From Paenibacillus sinensis (GTDB lineage: Bacteria; Bacillota; Bacilli; Paenibacillales; Paenibacillaceae), in the NCBI RefSeq assembly GCF_019904155.1, contig NZ_JAHCMB010000121.1, forward strand, positions 1 to 64,000: a DNA stretch of 64,000 bases. The letters are read 5' to 3'. Shown here piece by piece: positions 8,914-17,907 of the stretch. How positions within the stretch are numbered: the stretch's first letter is position 1; every line of letters starts with the position of its first letter. Made by a program: the position numbers and the translations under genes. The notes beneath the pieces were generated by a model. That model saw only the letters and a list, made by a program, of their open reading frames with translations, was not told the origin of the DNA and did no database searches.

Positions 8914-9813
8914 TCAGTCCTTTAACTGCTTCAGGGCGCGGTGAAGCTCGGGGAAACCGAAGACAAAGCCGTGCTCCAGCAGTTTGGCGGGAAGCGCGCG
9001 CTGCCCGAGCAGCAGGATTTCCGAGAGCTCGCCAAGCGCTGCCTTAAGCGCCCAAGAGGGCAGAGGGAACCAGTGAGGTCGACGGTATACGGAGCCGATT
9101 GCAGCACCGAACTGATCGTTCGTTACCGGCTGCGGAGCTACAGCGTTGACCGGGCCTGCCAGTTCCGGGGCAGCAGCGCAGAAGTCGATCAGGGCTACCA
9201 TATCGGAGAGATGAATCCAGGACATCCACTGCCGTCCGCTGCCAATTCGGCCTCCGAAGCCGAGCGTGTAGGGGAGCTTCATTCTGGGGAATGCTCCGCC
9301 TTTGCTGCCTAGCACCAATCCGGTCCGAAGCTTGACGAGCCGAATATCGGGGTAAGCGCGATCCGCGGCTTCCTCCCAGGCTTGTACGACACTGGAAGGG
9401 AAATCCATGACGCGCGGAGGCGAGGACTCATCGAAGGTATCTGTCAGTGAAGTGCCGTAGATCGCGACCGCAGAAGCTTGAATGACGGCTTTAGGTTTGA
9501 CGTTCAGTCGGCCGATCAGCTGCGAGGCGGCGGCTACCGTCTCGATTCTGGAGTTCAGAATCCGTTCTTTGCCGCTTCTGCTCCAGCGCTGGCTGAGCGA
9601 TGCTCCGGCGAGATTGACCAGTACAGCGGAGCCCTCTGCAGTTCCTGGATCTGCATGAAGTTCCTCCCAGGTACGGTACTGAAGCCGGGAGTGAGACATA
9701 GCATCGGCAGGAACCCGGCGGCCGACAATGATTACTTCATGTCCGGCCTGCAGCCAATAAGCGGTCAGTGCGGTGCCGATAAAGCCGGTTCCGCCGCATA
9801 TAATTGCCTTCAT
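8914..9813 (-). CDS. TIGR01777-type NAD(P)-binding epimerase
   Basis: A 299-residue extended-SDR protein of the TIGR01777 (YfcH/SulA-like) family of unknown substrate. The Rossmann motif CGGTGFIG is at residues 5-12, followed by NLAGASLSQRW, the ASAVAIYG motif holding the family's Ser/Tyr positions, and RTGLVLG. The ATG ending at 9813 is preferred over an upstream in-frame start because AGGAGG lies just ahead. It converges with the FHA gene (21-bp gap) and diverges from nfo. Confidence 0.85.
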   Translation of the reverse strand: MKAIICGGTGFIGTALTAYWLQAGHEVIIVGRRVPADAMSHSRLQYRTWEELHADPGTAEGSAVLVNLAGASLSQRWSRSGKERILNSRIETVAAASQLIGRLNVKPKAVIQASAVAIYGTSLTDTFDESSPPRVMDFPSSVVQAWEEAADRAYPDIRLVKLRTGLVLGSKGGAFPRMKLPYTLGFGGRIGSGRQWMSWIHLSDMVALIDFCAAAPELAGPVNAVAPQPVTNDQFGAAIGSVYRRPHWFPLPSWALKAALGELSEILLLGQRALPAKLLEHGFVFGFPELHRALKQLKD

Positions 9814-9978
9814 TGCTTCGAGCCTCCTTGCCTGTGTATGGGATAACCCGCTTAATAAAGTATAGCGTATCACTCTGCGGTTTGCGAAGATACGGACCGT
9901 TCTGCAGCATTGCCTGGATTTATTGTCCCAATCACGATAAAATAAAGCATAATTTCGAAGAAGCGAGGGAAAACAGGC

Positions 9979-11106
9979 ATGCTAAAAATCGGTTCCCATG
10001 TGTCTTGTGCAGACAAAGGGCTGCTCACTGCCGCCAATGAAGCCAATGAATACGGATCGAGCTCCTTCATGATATATACCGGCGCTCCGCAAAATACGCG
10101 CCGCAAGCCGATCGAAGAACTCTACATCGAGGAAGGCCATGCAGTGATGAGGGAGAACGGTGTGGAAGAGATCGTTGTCCATGCTCCCTACATTATTAAC
10201 CTGGCTTCCTATAAGAATCATACGTACCAGCTTGCCGTTGATTTTCTCCAGCAGGAGATTCACCGGACGCATGCTCTCGGCGTCAAGCATATTGTGCTTC
10301 ATCCAGGCGCATATACCGACAAGGACCCGGAATACGGGATTCAGCGGATCGCCGACGGTCTGAATGAGGTGCTGGACGGTACACATGAGACCGAGGTGCA
10401 TATCGCGCTTGAAACGATGGCCGGCAAGGGTACGGAGATGGGGCGCAGCTTTGAAGAGATTGCGGCGATTATGGACAAGGTCACGCATAACGAGCGTCTC
10501 TCCATCTGCCTTGATACCTGCCACATCCATGATGCAGGCTATGATATCGTGAACGATCTGGACGGTGTGCTGGAGCAGTTCGATCAGATCGTCGGACTTA
10601 AGCGGATCGGCGTCGTGCATATCAATGACAGCAAGAATCCGCGCGGCAGCCACAAAGACCGCCATACCCCGATTGGTTCGGGGTGGATCGGATTCGATAC
10701 CATCAACCGCGTGGTGCATCACGAAAGATTGGCGGGCCTTCCCTTCATTCTGGAGACACCGTGGATCGGCAAAGACGCCAAGACTCAGCGGCCGATGTAC
10801 GAAGCTGAAATCGCGCTGCTGAGAGGCAATGTGCAGGAGCGCTTCGGCAGCGAGTTTTTGAACCAGGTCGAAGAGCTGCATGCGTTTTTTGCCAAGCAGG
10901 ACGTGGATTCCCGCTCGTTTGTGCTGAATGTCTGGGAACTGCTCAAGAGCGATGCCAAGGCCCGCAAGGCGGACCCGCGGGAACCGCTTGAACGCTTGTA
11001 TGATCAAATAATGGGGGCGGGATTGTTCTCAGGCTTAAGCGAGGAAGCAGTGAACCAGCGGCTGATCGCCTGGCTTGCGGGCAAGCAGGTGCTGGTAGGC
11101 GCCTAA
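9979..11106 (+). CDS. nfo: Endonuclease IV (AP endonuclease) with C-terminal extension
   Basis: This is a TIM-barrel, zinc-dependent AP endonuclease that cuts DNA 5' of abasic sites in base-excision repair. Metal-binding motifs are visible: [31 protein letters not shown] and DRHTPIG. The family is usually about 280-300 residues, but this protein has 375. From about residue 290 an extra helical, charged tail ([17 protein letters not shown] to the end) follows the barrel. The frame is continuous and codon use does not change, so it is an appended domain and not a read-through error. Confidence 0.93.
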   Translation: MLKIGSHVSCADKGLLTAANEANEYGSSSFMIYTGAPQNTRRKPIEELYIEEGHAVMRENGVEEIVVHAPYIINLASYKNHTYQLAVDFLQQEIHRTHALGVKHIVLHPGAYTDKDPEYGIQRIADGLNEVLDGTHETEVHIALETMAGKGTEMGRSFEEIAAIMDKVTHNERLSICLDTCHIHDAGYDIVNDLDGVLEQFDQIVGLKRIGVVHINDSKNPRGSHKDRHTPIGSGWIGFDTINRVVHHERLAGLPFILETPWIGKDAKTQRPMYEAEIALLRGNVQERFGSEFLNQVEELHAFFAKQDVDSRSFVLNVWELLKSDAKARKADPREPLERLYDQIMGAGLFSGLSEEAVNQRLIAWLAGKQVLVGA

Positions 11107-11147
11107 ACATAAGACCGGACAGACGACGAGAGGAAGGAACGAAATTC

Positions 11148-12047
11148 ATGGAATTGCATGTCAAAAGAGAACAATCTGCTTCGGGGGAGCTGCATCCCAG
11201 TCGTGCGCGGATGCTGATCTCCTGTCCGGACGGACCAGGGATCGTTGCGGCGGTATCGCGTTTTCTGCATGAGCATGGAGCGAACATCGTGCAGTCAGAC
11301 CAGTATACAATGGACCCATCCGGCGGAATGTTCTTTATGCGAATCGAATTTGATCTGCCCGAGCTGGAGTCCCGGATGGAGGCCCTTAAAGCGGAGTTCG
11401 GCGAAATTGCGGAGAGCTTCGAAATGGACTGGCAGGTATTTCATGTAAGCCACAAGAAAAGACTGGCGATCTTCGTATCCAAAGAGGATCATTGCCTTGT
11501 GGAACTGCTCTGGCAGTGGCAGGCGGGCGATCTGGACGCCGACATTGCGCTTGTGGTAAGCAATCACCCCGATATGCGGGAGTATGTCGAGTCGTTCGGT
11601 ATTCCTTATCATCATATCCCCGTTACGGTGGATACGAAGGCGGAAGCGGAGCGCCGGCAGCTTGAGGTCGTTGGCGATGATATCGACGTCATCATTCTGG
11701 CCCGGTATATGCAGATTATTTCACCGTCGTTCATTACACATTACCGGAACCGGATCATCAACATCCACCATTCCTTCCTCCCGGCTTTTATTGGCGGCAA
11801 TCCGTATGCGCAGGCGTACAAGCGCGGTGTTAAAATCATCGGCGCGACGGCCCACTATGTAACGGAAGAGCTGGACGGCGGACCGATCATTGAGCAGGAC
11901 GTGCAGCGGGTCAGCCATCGGCATGATGTCAGCGAGCTGAAGCGGATCGGGCGGACCATTGAACGCGTCGTGCTGGCGCGCGCAGTGAAATGGCATATCG
12001 AGGACCGAATCCTCGTCCATGAGAACAAGACGGTTGTCTTTAACTGA
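11148..12047 (+). CDS. purU: Formyltetrahydrofolate deformylase
   Basis: A 299-residue enzyme hydrolysing 10-formyl-THF to THF and formate, which balances one-carbon pools. The N-terminal ACT domain (about 18-95, SCPDGPGIVAAVSRFL) is followed by the formyltransferase fold with the catalytic-site segment NIHHSFLPAFIG and the HYVTEELDGGPII motif. Length matches the family. It starts 41 bases after nfo on the same strand with an AGGAAGG site and is followed by a strong terminator. Confidence 0.94.
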   Translation: MELHVKREQSASGELHPSRARMLISCPDGPGIVAAVSRFLHEHGANIVQSDQYTMDPSGGMFFMRIEFDLPELESRMEALKAEFGEIAESFEMDWQVFHVSHKKRLAIFVSKEDHCLVELLWQWQAGDLDADIALVVSNHPDMREYVESFGIPYHHIPVTVDTKAEAERRQLEVVGDDIDVIILARYMQIISPSFITHYRNRIINIHHSFLPAFIGGNPYAQAYKRGVKIIGATAHYVTEELDGGPIIEQDVQRVSHRHDVSELKRIGRTIERVVLARAVKWHIEDRILVHENKTVVFN

Positions 12048-12086
12048 CATTTTCATATCGGCTTTTCGGTAAAAAAGCATTTTACC

Positions 12087-12120
12087 CACACTTTGGCGCT
12101 CTATGCCAAAGTGTGTTTTT
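12087..12120 (+). terminator. Terminator of purU
   Basis: An 11-bp perfect stem (12087-12097 with 12105-12115) with a 7-base loop is followed directly by TTTTT. It ends the nfo-purU transcript, so the set 2 pilus operon at 12160 needs its own promoter, which I could not place in the short gap. An ATG at 12103 in frame with the next gene lies in the hairpin loop, which argues for the TTG start at 12160. Confidence 0.9.
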
Positions 12121-12159
12121 GTATGTCCATCAGACAGGAATTTAAAGGAGGCGAACTGC

Positions 12160-12885
12160 TTGTCGGCCCCGCGCAGTCATTTGATAAAGCGAAATTATGT
12201 ATTGGCTTCACTTATTCTGGTCATCGGATTCGGGGGATTGCTGGGCTATGATCTCTATTTCAAGCCCTATATTCTGTCGGAATCAGTAGTTAAGGTCAGG
12301 GTGAACGGAGGAGGTGTGCTTCCCAAAAATCACGAGCTTACACCCGCCGAACTCTATCTCGATTCGGTTCAGACGAAGGATGTTCCCGCAGGAGCTGTAA
12401 CCAGCCTTAAACAGGTGGAACGGAAAATAACCAACGTCAGCCTGACGGACGGAAGCATTTTGACGGGAGAACTGGTCGATTTAAGCGATTTGGAGCCGCG
12501 AAGCGATGAGGGCATTTTCCCGGTTCCGAAGGATGTGATCTACGCTGTCAATGGTTCCTTGCGGAGCCGGGACAAGGTGGATATATATGTCGTTCAGGGG
12601 AGCGACAACCGGAGGGACAACCAGCTTCTCCACACTGGAGCCCAGGAGAACTCTGAAGCGGCGTTGCCGCCCGGGGAAGCGGTGCTGACCGGGATTACCG
12701 TCAATTATGTCCGGACGGAGGACAACAACGATGTCCGCGACACCGAGCAGGGCAATGACAACAACCGGGTGACCTCAACCGGCAAGGTGGCGGCTCCCGA
12801 GCTCAAGCTGAAGAAGAGCGAAGGCGAAATGCTGAAGGGATACCTGGAGCGCGGCTTCAAGCTCTGGATTGTTCGGGTGGAATAG
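12160..12885 (+). CDS. SAF-domain CpaB-like pilus assembly protein (set 2)
   Basis: A 241-residue protein. TTG at 12160 follows AAAGGAGGCG at correct spacing. The N-terminus has one membrane helix (YVLASLILVIGFGGLLGYDL) and the rest is predicted outside the membrane. A SAF-like region (about 45-145) holds ELTPAELYLDSVQTKDVPAG and SILTGELVDL, as in CpaB/FlgA-type proteins, which associate with Flp pilus secretins or the cell envelope. A Gram-positive has no secretin, so it probably acts as an envelope chaperone or guide. It is the first gene of set 2, 24 bases before the CpaE-like gene. Confidence 0.75.
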   Translation: MSAPRSHLIKRNYVLASLILVIGFGGLLGYDLYFKPYILSESVVKVRVNGGGVLPKNHELTPAELYLDSVQTKDVPAGAVTSLKQVERKITNVSLTDGSILTGELVDLSDLEPRSDEGIFPVPKDVIYAVNGSLRSRDKVDIYVVQGSDNRRDNQLLHTGAQENSEAALPPGEAVLTGITVNYVRTEDNNDVRDTEQGNDNNRVTSTGKVAAPELKLKKSEGEMLKGYLERGFKLWIVRVE

Positions 12886-12909
12886 AAAGGACTGGAGGTG
12901 CTATAGACG

Positions 12910-13977
12910 ATGAAAATATTCAGTGTAGGATTGGACCAGCTTACCGTGAACGAAATCCGCCAATCGGGCTACCAGGTGGTCATGCAGAATGTTTTTCCCG
13001 ATTCGGCTCAAGGCGCAGACAATATGCTGATCATAACAAACAGCGAGGTGGGGGGACTGCAACTGCGGGAGTTTCGGGGCCAGTATCCCGGGTGGACGAT
13101 TCTGTACGTCTATACCGAGCGGGGAGCCCGAGGTGCGAGAAGCGTGCACATGACCTGTCAGGAACTCGGTATTCATTTCCTTCCTCCCCGTTCGAACGGC
13201 TCGGCCGTTGTTGAGAAAATCCGACTCGTTCTGATGGAGGATCAGGATGACCGGAGCAATGTGATTGCCGTGCTCGGTTCCGGTCCGGGCGTCGGCTGTA
13301 CCAGTGTGGCGGGGATGCTGGCAGGCCGAATGGCTGCGGCGGGCCGGCGGGTTCTGCTGCTGGGCATGAATGTCTATGATCCAGGTTATGACAGAAAACC
13401 GGCTATCAGCCTGGATCGTATCCGTTCCAAGCTGAGCGGCAGCCGGCTGAGTGCTGAGGATTTCGGACAGTGGATTGTTCAGGATGGCTATACGTATTTG
13501 CCGGGCAACTGCGATTACCTGGGCGCTCAGGATTACCGGGAGAGTGAGATGGAGTATCTTCTGGCCCGCGCATCGGAGCATGCCGACATTGTCATCGCGG
13601 ACTTGGGGGCGATTCCGGAGAGCGCCGCCTGGTACACCGGGATGCGCAAGTCGGCGCTGCATCTTCTCGTCGCTCATCCCCGACATGAATCCCGGGTGGA
13701 GGCATTGCTTGAGCTGGCGGGACATATGGACCTTGAGCCGGAAGACTTCAAATTTGTGGTGAACCGCTCCGGCCAAGGTGAAGCTGTTTCTCCCAAGAGT
13801 TTGGCGCTCCGGTTCGGAGCCGAGCTGCTCCTGGAGCTCCCGCAATACGCTCAGGTATCTTCCGGCCGGCTACCCCTTGGCAAAAAAGAGCTTGCCCAAG
13901 CCGATGAGAAGGTCCGGGTCATGCTGTCTTCCTTCGGCTTTGCTCCCGAGGTGCGAAAGAAAGGGATTTATCGATGA
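12910..13977 (+). CDS. CpaE/TadZ-like ParA-family protein lacking P-loop lysines
   Basis: This 355-residue protein has the order of CpaE/TadZ proteins, which position Tad pili. A receiver-like N-terminal domain (about 1-105) is followed by a MinD/ParA-type domain (116-345). The P-loop region reads LGSGPGVGCTS (122-132): the signature lysine near 124-125 is absent and Cys130 sits where the nucleotide-binding lysine should be. The switch-like segment IVIADLGAIPES keeps its Asp. TadZ-type proteins often have atypical P-loops, so it may bind nucleotide weakly or not at all. Its stop overlaps the next ATG by 4 bases. Confidence 0.78.
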   Translation: MKIFSVGLDQLTVNEIRQSGYQVVMQNVFPDSAQGADNMLIITNSEVGGLQLREFRGQYPGWTILYVYTERGARGARSVHMTCQELGIHFLPPRSNGSAVVEKIRLVLMEDQDDRSNVIAVLGSGPGVGCTSVAGMLAGRMAAAGRRVLLLGMNVYDPGYDRKPAISLDRIRSKLSGSRLSAEDFGQWIVQDGYTYLPGNCDYLGAQDYRESEMEYLLARASEHADIVIADLGAIPESAAWYTGMRKSALHLLVAHPRHESRVEALLELAGHMDLEPEDFKFVVNRSGQGEAVSPKSLALRFGAELLLELPQYAQVSSGRLPLGKKELAQADEKVRVMLSSFGFAPEVRKKGIYR

Positions 13978-15458
13978 CTCTGCACGAAGCGAATCCATCC
14001 CTTTGCAGCACTCAAAGAGATGATGAATGTAGAGAGGCTGTCTTTTCCCTGAAGATGAGCATTCTTCGGAGCAGAAAGCCCGGCAAGGAGGACTTCCCCT
14101 CGTTTCTTAACCGGATGAAGCAGGAGATGAACGCGGGCCTGGAACGCGAGGATGAGGCTTATTTTGAGCTTAATGCCAAGGCGCTGACCGGCGATCCGCA
14201 AGCAGTCGGCTTTTTCATGAACGAGATTGAGAAGTATCTGCGCACCCATCCCTTCACCGGCAGTGTGCCGGAAGCCTATGATACCGCCGCCGAAGCGCTG
14301 TTTCATGAATGGAAAGGCTTTGGCCCGGCCTACCGGTGGTTTACGGACAGGGCTTACAGCGAGTCGACGGGACTGCAGATTATAGGCCGGCAGATTTTTT
14401 ACAACGTGAAGGGTAAATTCGTGCCGTATCCTTATGAGATGCCATCGCTCGATCGGGTGGAGCAGCTGAAGCGTTCACTTTTGAAGAGCGATCCGAACAA
14501 GAAGCTGAATAAGGACAACCCTTCCGTTGAATTAAAAATGGATGATCCGCTCTGGCCCGGCCGCTTCATTCGTCTGGCTATCTGGGTGGCGCCGCGGGTG
14601 TGGGAGGGCTTCACCACCATCTCCGTCCGCCGTCAGGTTGTGGAATACCTGAACCTGGACGATCAGGCGGGAACGGGTTGCATTCCGTCCGAAGCTGTAC
14701 CTATGATTCGTTCGCTGGCGATGACGTTCCGAAATACCATTATCGCCGGCTCGGTCGGCTCCGGCAAAACCACCTTCGCCAACACGCTTGTCGGCGAGCA
14801 GCTGCTTGGCTCAGATTCCTGCATGGGTGTAGTGATGATCGAGAAGCACCCGGAATCGACGCTGCCTCACCAGATCAAGGGGCATCGGATAATTCCAATC
14901 CAGGCCGCCAATGAGGAATTGATGGAGGTCGGCATCGAATCGCTCCGCCATGACCCTAATCTGCTGTACATGACCGAAATGCGGTTCAACGAATGGGAGT
15001 TTTATCTGTGGAGCGGGGAGAAGGGGTATGACGGCATCACCGGCACATTCCACACTGTCGATTCGGAGGACATTCCTTATCAAGGTGCTTTTGCCGTATC
15101 CACCCGGATTGGCGGCAGTCTGAAGGGACATCTGGTGTCCGCGCTGAAAGCCTGCGAGCTTGTGTTTATTTTGGAGAGTGTGGGAGAGGGGAGGAAGCGG
15201 CTGTCCCGTATTTCCGAGGTCTTTTTCGATGAATCACATAATTCGGTATTTGCGAATGATTTGATGCGGTGGAGCGGTGAAGCCGGGGGATGGACCTATA
15301 ACGCTGAACTTACCGAAGGACTTGTGGCCAAAATGCGGCGAAAAAATCCGGATGCGGAGGCCGTGCTGCGGAACGAGCTGCGGAAGCTGGCAGCAGGAAT
15401 GCCGATGAGCAGCCCGATCCGGGAAAGCCTGAAATCGAAAATCGTGCTGAACGAGTAG
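13974..15458 (+). CDS. Divergent CpaF/TadA-like secretion ATPase (set 2)
   Basis: A 494-residue hexameric AAA-like motor of the type II/IV secretion ATPase family, predicted to power assembly of set 2. An ~190-residue N-terminal region unlike ordinary CpaF comes first. The core follows with Walker A GSVGSGKTT (259-267), an Asp-box equivalent MIEKHPES, Walker B TEMR (Glu335, Arg337) and a His-box GITGTFHT. All are shifted from the usual GEVRG and TTVHANS forms, so this is a distinct subfamily. It overlaps the CpaE-like gene (ATGA). It is the only complete Tad-type ATPase in the window, since the cpaF at 213-596 is truncated. Confidence 0.83.
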   Translation: MTLHEANPSLCSTQRDDECREAVFSLKMSILRSRKPGKEDFPSFLNRMKQEMNAGLEREDEAYFELNAKALTGDPQAVGFFMNEIEKYLRTHPFTGSVPEAYDTAAEALFHEWKGFGPAYRWFTDRAYSESTGLQIIGRQIFYNVKGKFVPYPYEMPSLDRVEQLKRSLLKSDPNKKLNKDNPSVELKMDDPLWPGRFIRLAIWVAPRVWEGFTTISVRRQVVEYLNLDDQAGTGCIPSEAVPMIRSLAMTFRNTIIAGSVGSGKTTFANTLVGEQLLGSDSCMGVVMIEKHPESTLPHQIKGHRIIPIQAANEELMEVGIESLRHDPNLLYMTEMRFNEWEFYLWSGEKGYDGITGTFHTVDSEDIPYQGAFAVSTRIGGSLKGHLVSALKACELVFILESVGEGRKRLSRISEVFFDESHNSVFANDLMRWSGEAGGWTYNAELTEGLVAKMRRKNPDAEAVLRNELRKLAAGMPMSSPIRESLKSKIVLNE

Positions 15459-15469
15459 GAGGAACGGAA

Positions 15470-16525
15470 ATGGAAGGACTAATGGGCCTCTTGCGGTTCG
15501 CACTGCATCTTCTGGCAGCTCTTGGGATTTGGATGCTGGTGAGGCAGCTTGCCGGACAGGGAATCCGGGAGGCAGTGAACAGCTTCCACTATCGGCTGAG
15601 TCTCAAAAAATCCGCTTCGCGTAATCGTTATGGACGAAACGGAAGGCAATGGCGGCTTCCTTTTTACAATCATCTGGATCGTCTTCTCTACATGGCGAAG
15701 CGGAATTATGAACCGGGAACCGCGGTATACGGATTTCTTATTCAATCTGCAGTGTTGACGTTAGCTGTCTTTATATGTGGCTCTCTTACTTTTCATGAGC
15801 TGCCGGGCCATTTTGTTTTTCATAACCCTTTTATGGAAGGCATGACCTTTGATGAGAACGGGCCGGAGGGGGAGTGGTGGAAGATGCCTCTTTTTTTTGC
15901 TGCTTTGGCCGGATCGGTGCCTTATCTGCGTCTACGGTATGTCTCTGCCCACAACAAGGTAAGTGGAAGCTATCATTTGCTGGATGTCGTTAAAATCGCC
16001 GCCAAATACACGCATCTGCCGGTCGACGCGCTTCTGAGCAATACCGCCGACGCCCTGGAGATCGACAATGTGCTGGCATCGCCGCTGAGAGTGCTTTCCT
16101 CCGCTTTTGCGGGCTACAGTACGGAGATGGAGCTGCTGGATGAAACCCGGCGATTCTCGGCGGCGATCGGAACGACGTTTGCCGTTGAGTTCGTATCGGA
16201 TCTGCTCTATTCGGAGAAAGAAGGAGGCTTCTATCTGAAAAATTCGCTGTTGACGCTGACCCGCTCCATGGAACGGCAGCGCGAGGCCATTTTGGCCGTA
16301 AAGGCGAACAGCCGGGATGCCATCAGCCTTGGGCTTTATGGAAATCTGATTGTTCTGTTTTTCTCGCTGGGAACCTTTATTTATATGCTGAAGCCTGCGG
16401 TGTACTTTCACCTTCAGTTTGAGACGAAGCCGGGGCTGACTTTTATGATGGTGATTCTGGCGGGGCTGTTCCTTTCGTTCGTGATTGGCAGCGCGTTGTC
16501 CAGACCGAAGCTTGATTATCATTGA
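15470..16525 (+). CDS. TadB-like membrane protein (set 2)
   Basis: A 351-residue protein in the TadB position after the ATPase. It has hydrophobic segments near residues 8-26, 80-105, 135-155, 285-305 and 320-345 with a helical cytoplasmic region between. Similarity to GspF/TadB is weak by eye (VKIAAKYTHLPVDALLSNTADAL, about 170-200). The call rests on size, topology and order (ATPase, then two polytopic proteins, then small pilin-like genes). A GAGGA site precedes the ATG. Confidence 0.65.
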   Translation: MEGLMGLLRFALHLLAALGIWMLVRQLAGQGIREAVNSFHYRLSLKKSASRNRYGRNGRQWRLPFYNHLDRLLYMAKRNYEPGTAVYGFLIQSAVLTLAVFICGSLTFHELPGHFVFHNPFMEGMTFDENGPEGEWWKMPLFFAALAGSVPYLRLRYVSAHNKVSGSYHLLDVVKIAAKYTHLPVDALLSNTADALEIDNVLASPLRVLSSAFAGYSTEMELLDETRRFSAAIGTTFAVEFVSDLLYSEKEGGFYLKNSLLTLTRSMERQREAILAVKANSRDAISLGLYGNLIVLFFSLGTFIYMLKPAVYFHLQFETKPGLTFMMVILAGLFLSFVIGSALSRPKLDYH

Positions 16526-16547
16526 GGATGGGATGAGGGGATAGCAG

Positions 16548-17417
16548 ATGGACCGATTTTTTATGCTTGCGGCCGTAATCGGCATAATTTATTTGGCGGT
16601 TCTGATCTTCGTGAGCTCGACGGAGCAGCAGGAACGGTACATGCTCCGCCTTCGTCACAGATGGGAGGGGCTTGGAGAACGTTTGAATCAGGGGAAGCTG
16701 GCTCAGCTGCTCTATGACAGCGGCTTGATGATTTCTGCAAGAAAAGTAACGCTGCTTCGCTATTCGGCGGCGCTTCTGTATGTGCTCGCGCAAACGCTAG
16801 GGAGCTATATCCGGGGTGTTCCTTTTAGTTGGTGGGATTTACTGATTGGCGTACTGATTCTTATCCTGACCAGCCCTGCCCGGTTTTTGCCGTTAGGCTG
16901 GGTGCTCGCATGGCTCCATCAGCGTTCCGTTATCCGGAAAGACGGCGAACTGATCTCCTTCCTGCGGCTTTATGAGAATAACCGGCTGCGCAAGAGAGGG
17001 TACTCGCAGTTCGGGATATTTTGCGCGGAGGCTGCCGGCCACTTCGTTCACATCCGCCATGATCTGTACGAATTATCCGAGCGAGCGGTGGACGAAGGGC
17101 CGGAACGGGCGATTGAATGGTTCTGCAAAAGGTTTCCGGAAGGGCATCCGTTTATCGGGGATATCCGCTCGATTCTGCTGGCGACGGAAGGGATGGATGA
17201 CGATCTGGAGGCGGCGTCTTATTTGAAGGAACAGGGAAACATTATCGCCCAGATTTCCAGCGACCAATACCTTCGGAAGTGGTCCATCATTGGTGATGTT
17301 GCTACCGTTATTAACGTGATCCCGTCGATTGCCACCTTTTTGATGATCGTCACGCTGGCCATGCAGTACATCATGCTCATAAAGGGGAATTTCAATGAAG
17401 TTCGCCTGTTTCAATGA
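16548..17417 (+). CDS. TadC-like membrane protein (set 2)
   Basis: A 289-residue partner of the preceding TadB-like protein. It has an N-terminal helix (MLAAVIGIIYLAVLIF), hydrophobic segments about 78-125 and a C-terminal helix (VINVIPSIATFLMIVTLAMQ), with a cytoplasmic helical domain between containing RLYENNRLRKRGYSQFG. Direct sequence similarity to TadC is low, so the call depends on topology and gene order. It begins 22 bases after the TadB-like gene with an atypical GAGGGG site. Confidence 0.63.
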   Translation: MDRFFMLAAVIGIIYLAVLIFVSSTEQQERYMLRLRHRWEGLGERLNQGKLAQLLYDSGLMISARKVTLLRYSAALLYVLAQTLGSYIRGVPFSWWDLLIGVLILILTSPARFLPLGWVLAWLHQRSVIRKDGELISFLRLYENNRLRKRGYSQFGIFCAEAAGHFVHIRHDLYELSERAVDEGPERAIEWFCKRFPEGHPFIGDIRSILLATEGMDDDLEAASYLKEQGNIIAQISSDQYLRKWSIIGDVATVINVIPSIATFLMIVTLAMQYIMLIKGNFNEVRLFQ

Positions 17418-17480
17418 AATGCAATTTTGTCATATTCAATCAGGCTTTAAAAAAATAAAATGAAAAGGGAGTTTTTAACA

Positions 17481-17687
17481 ATGAAAAAAGATGCTATTTC
17501 TGCCGGTTTGTTTATTGCCATCGGATTTCTGTGTGTCGCCATCGTTATCGCCGTGCTGATTCCACTTGTACGGGACGTCATCGACGACGCGGACGACAAC
17601 CGTCCCGCCGTGCCAGCCGCCAGTCTGTACATGCCAATTCCTCATACAGATATACTGTCGAACCCGGTCACAACGGGGGAGGCGTAA
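17481..17687 (+). CDS. Small pilin-like membrane protein A (set 2)
   Basis: A 68-residue protein; the ATG at 17481 has AAGGGAG upstream at good spacing. Sequence MKKDAISAGLF leads into a hydrophobic helix AIGFLCVAIVIAVLIPLV, then an acidic segment (RDVIDDADDNRP) and a Pro/Ala-rich tail. Position after the TadB/TadC-like genes is where Flp pilins are found. However, there is no Gly/Glu+5 prepilin site: AG precedes the helix but no Glu follows. It is paralogous to the 47-residue product of the next gene. It could be the set 2 pilin or a small accessory subunit. Confidence 0.7.
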   Translation: MKKDAISAGLFIAIGFLCVAIVIAVLIPLVRDVIDDADDNRPAVPAASLYMPIPHTDILSNPVTTGEA

Positions 17688-17692
17688 GCGCC

Positions 17693-17836
17693 ATGAAGAA
17701 TGATTCGATTTCCGTCGCCATGTTTCTTGCTATCGGTTTTGTGATTGCCGGCATTTTCATTTCCTTTGCCACAGGCATGATCGGGAGCGGTCAGGATGAT
17801 GTTATCGCCCATACGAAGCAGGTTGAGAGCTATTGA
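17693..17836 (+). CDS. Small pilin-like membrane protein B (set 2)
   Basis: This 47-residue gene is short enough to be missed. It starts at an ATG 5 bases after the stop of protein A, with GGGGGAGG upstream inside that gene. The N-terminus MKNDSISVAMFLAIGF closely matches MKKDAISAGLFIAIGF of protein A, so the two arose by duplication. After the helix there is a short acidic/polar tail (SGQDDVIAHTKQVESY). It too lacks Glu+5. Confidence 0.72.
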   Translation: MKNDSISVAMFLAIGFVIAGIFISFATGMIGSGQDDVIAHTKQVESY

Positions 17837-17907
17837 TTAGCTGCAAACGGGCCGGGAGACGAGAGAGTTTTCTGCTAACAGAGGGAAAGGGGTAGAATCT
17901 GCAGGCG

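Noticed and set aside
12103..12159. Upstream extension of the CpaB-like gene from ATG at 12103
   Set aside because: The ATG lies in the loop of a strong terminator hairpin, whereas TTG at 12160 has AAAGGAGG at correct spacing.
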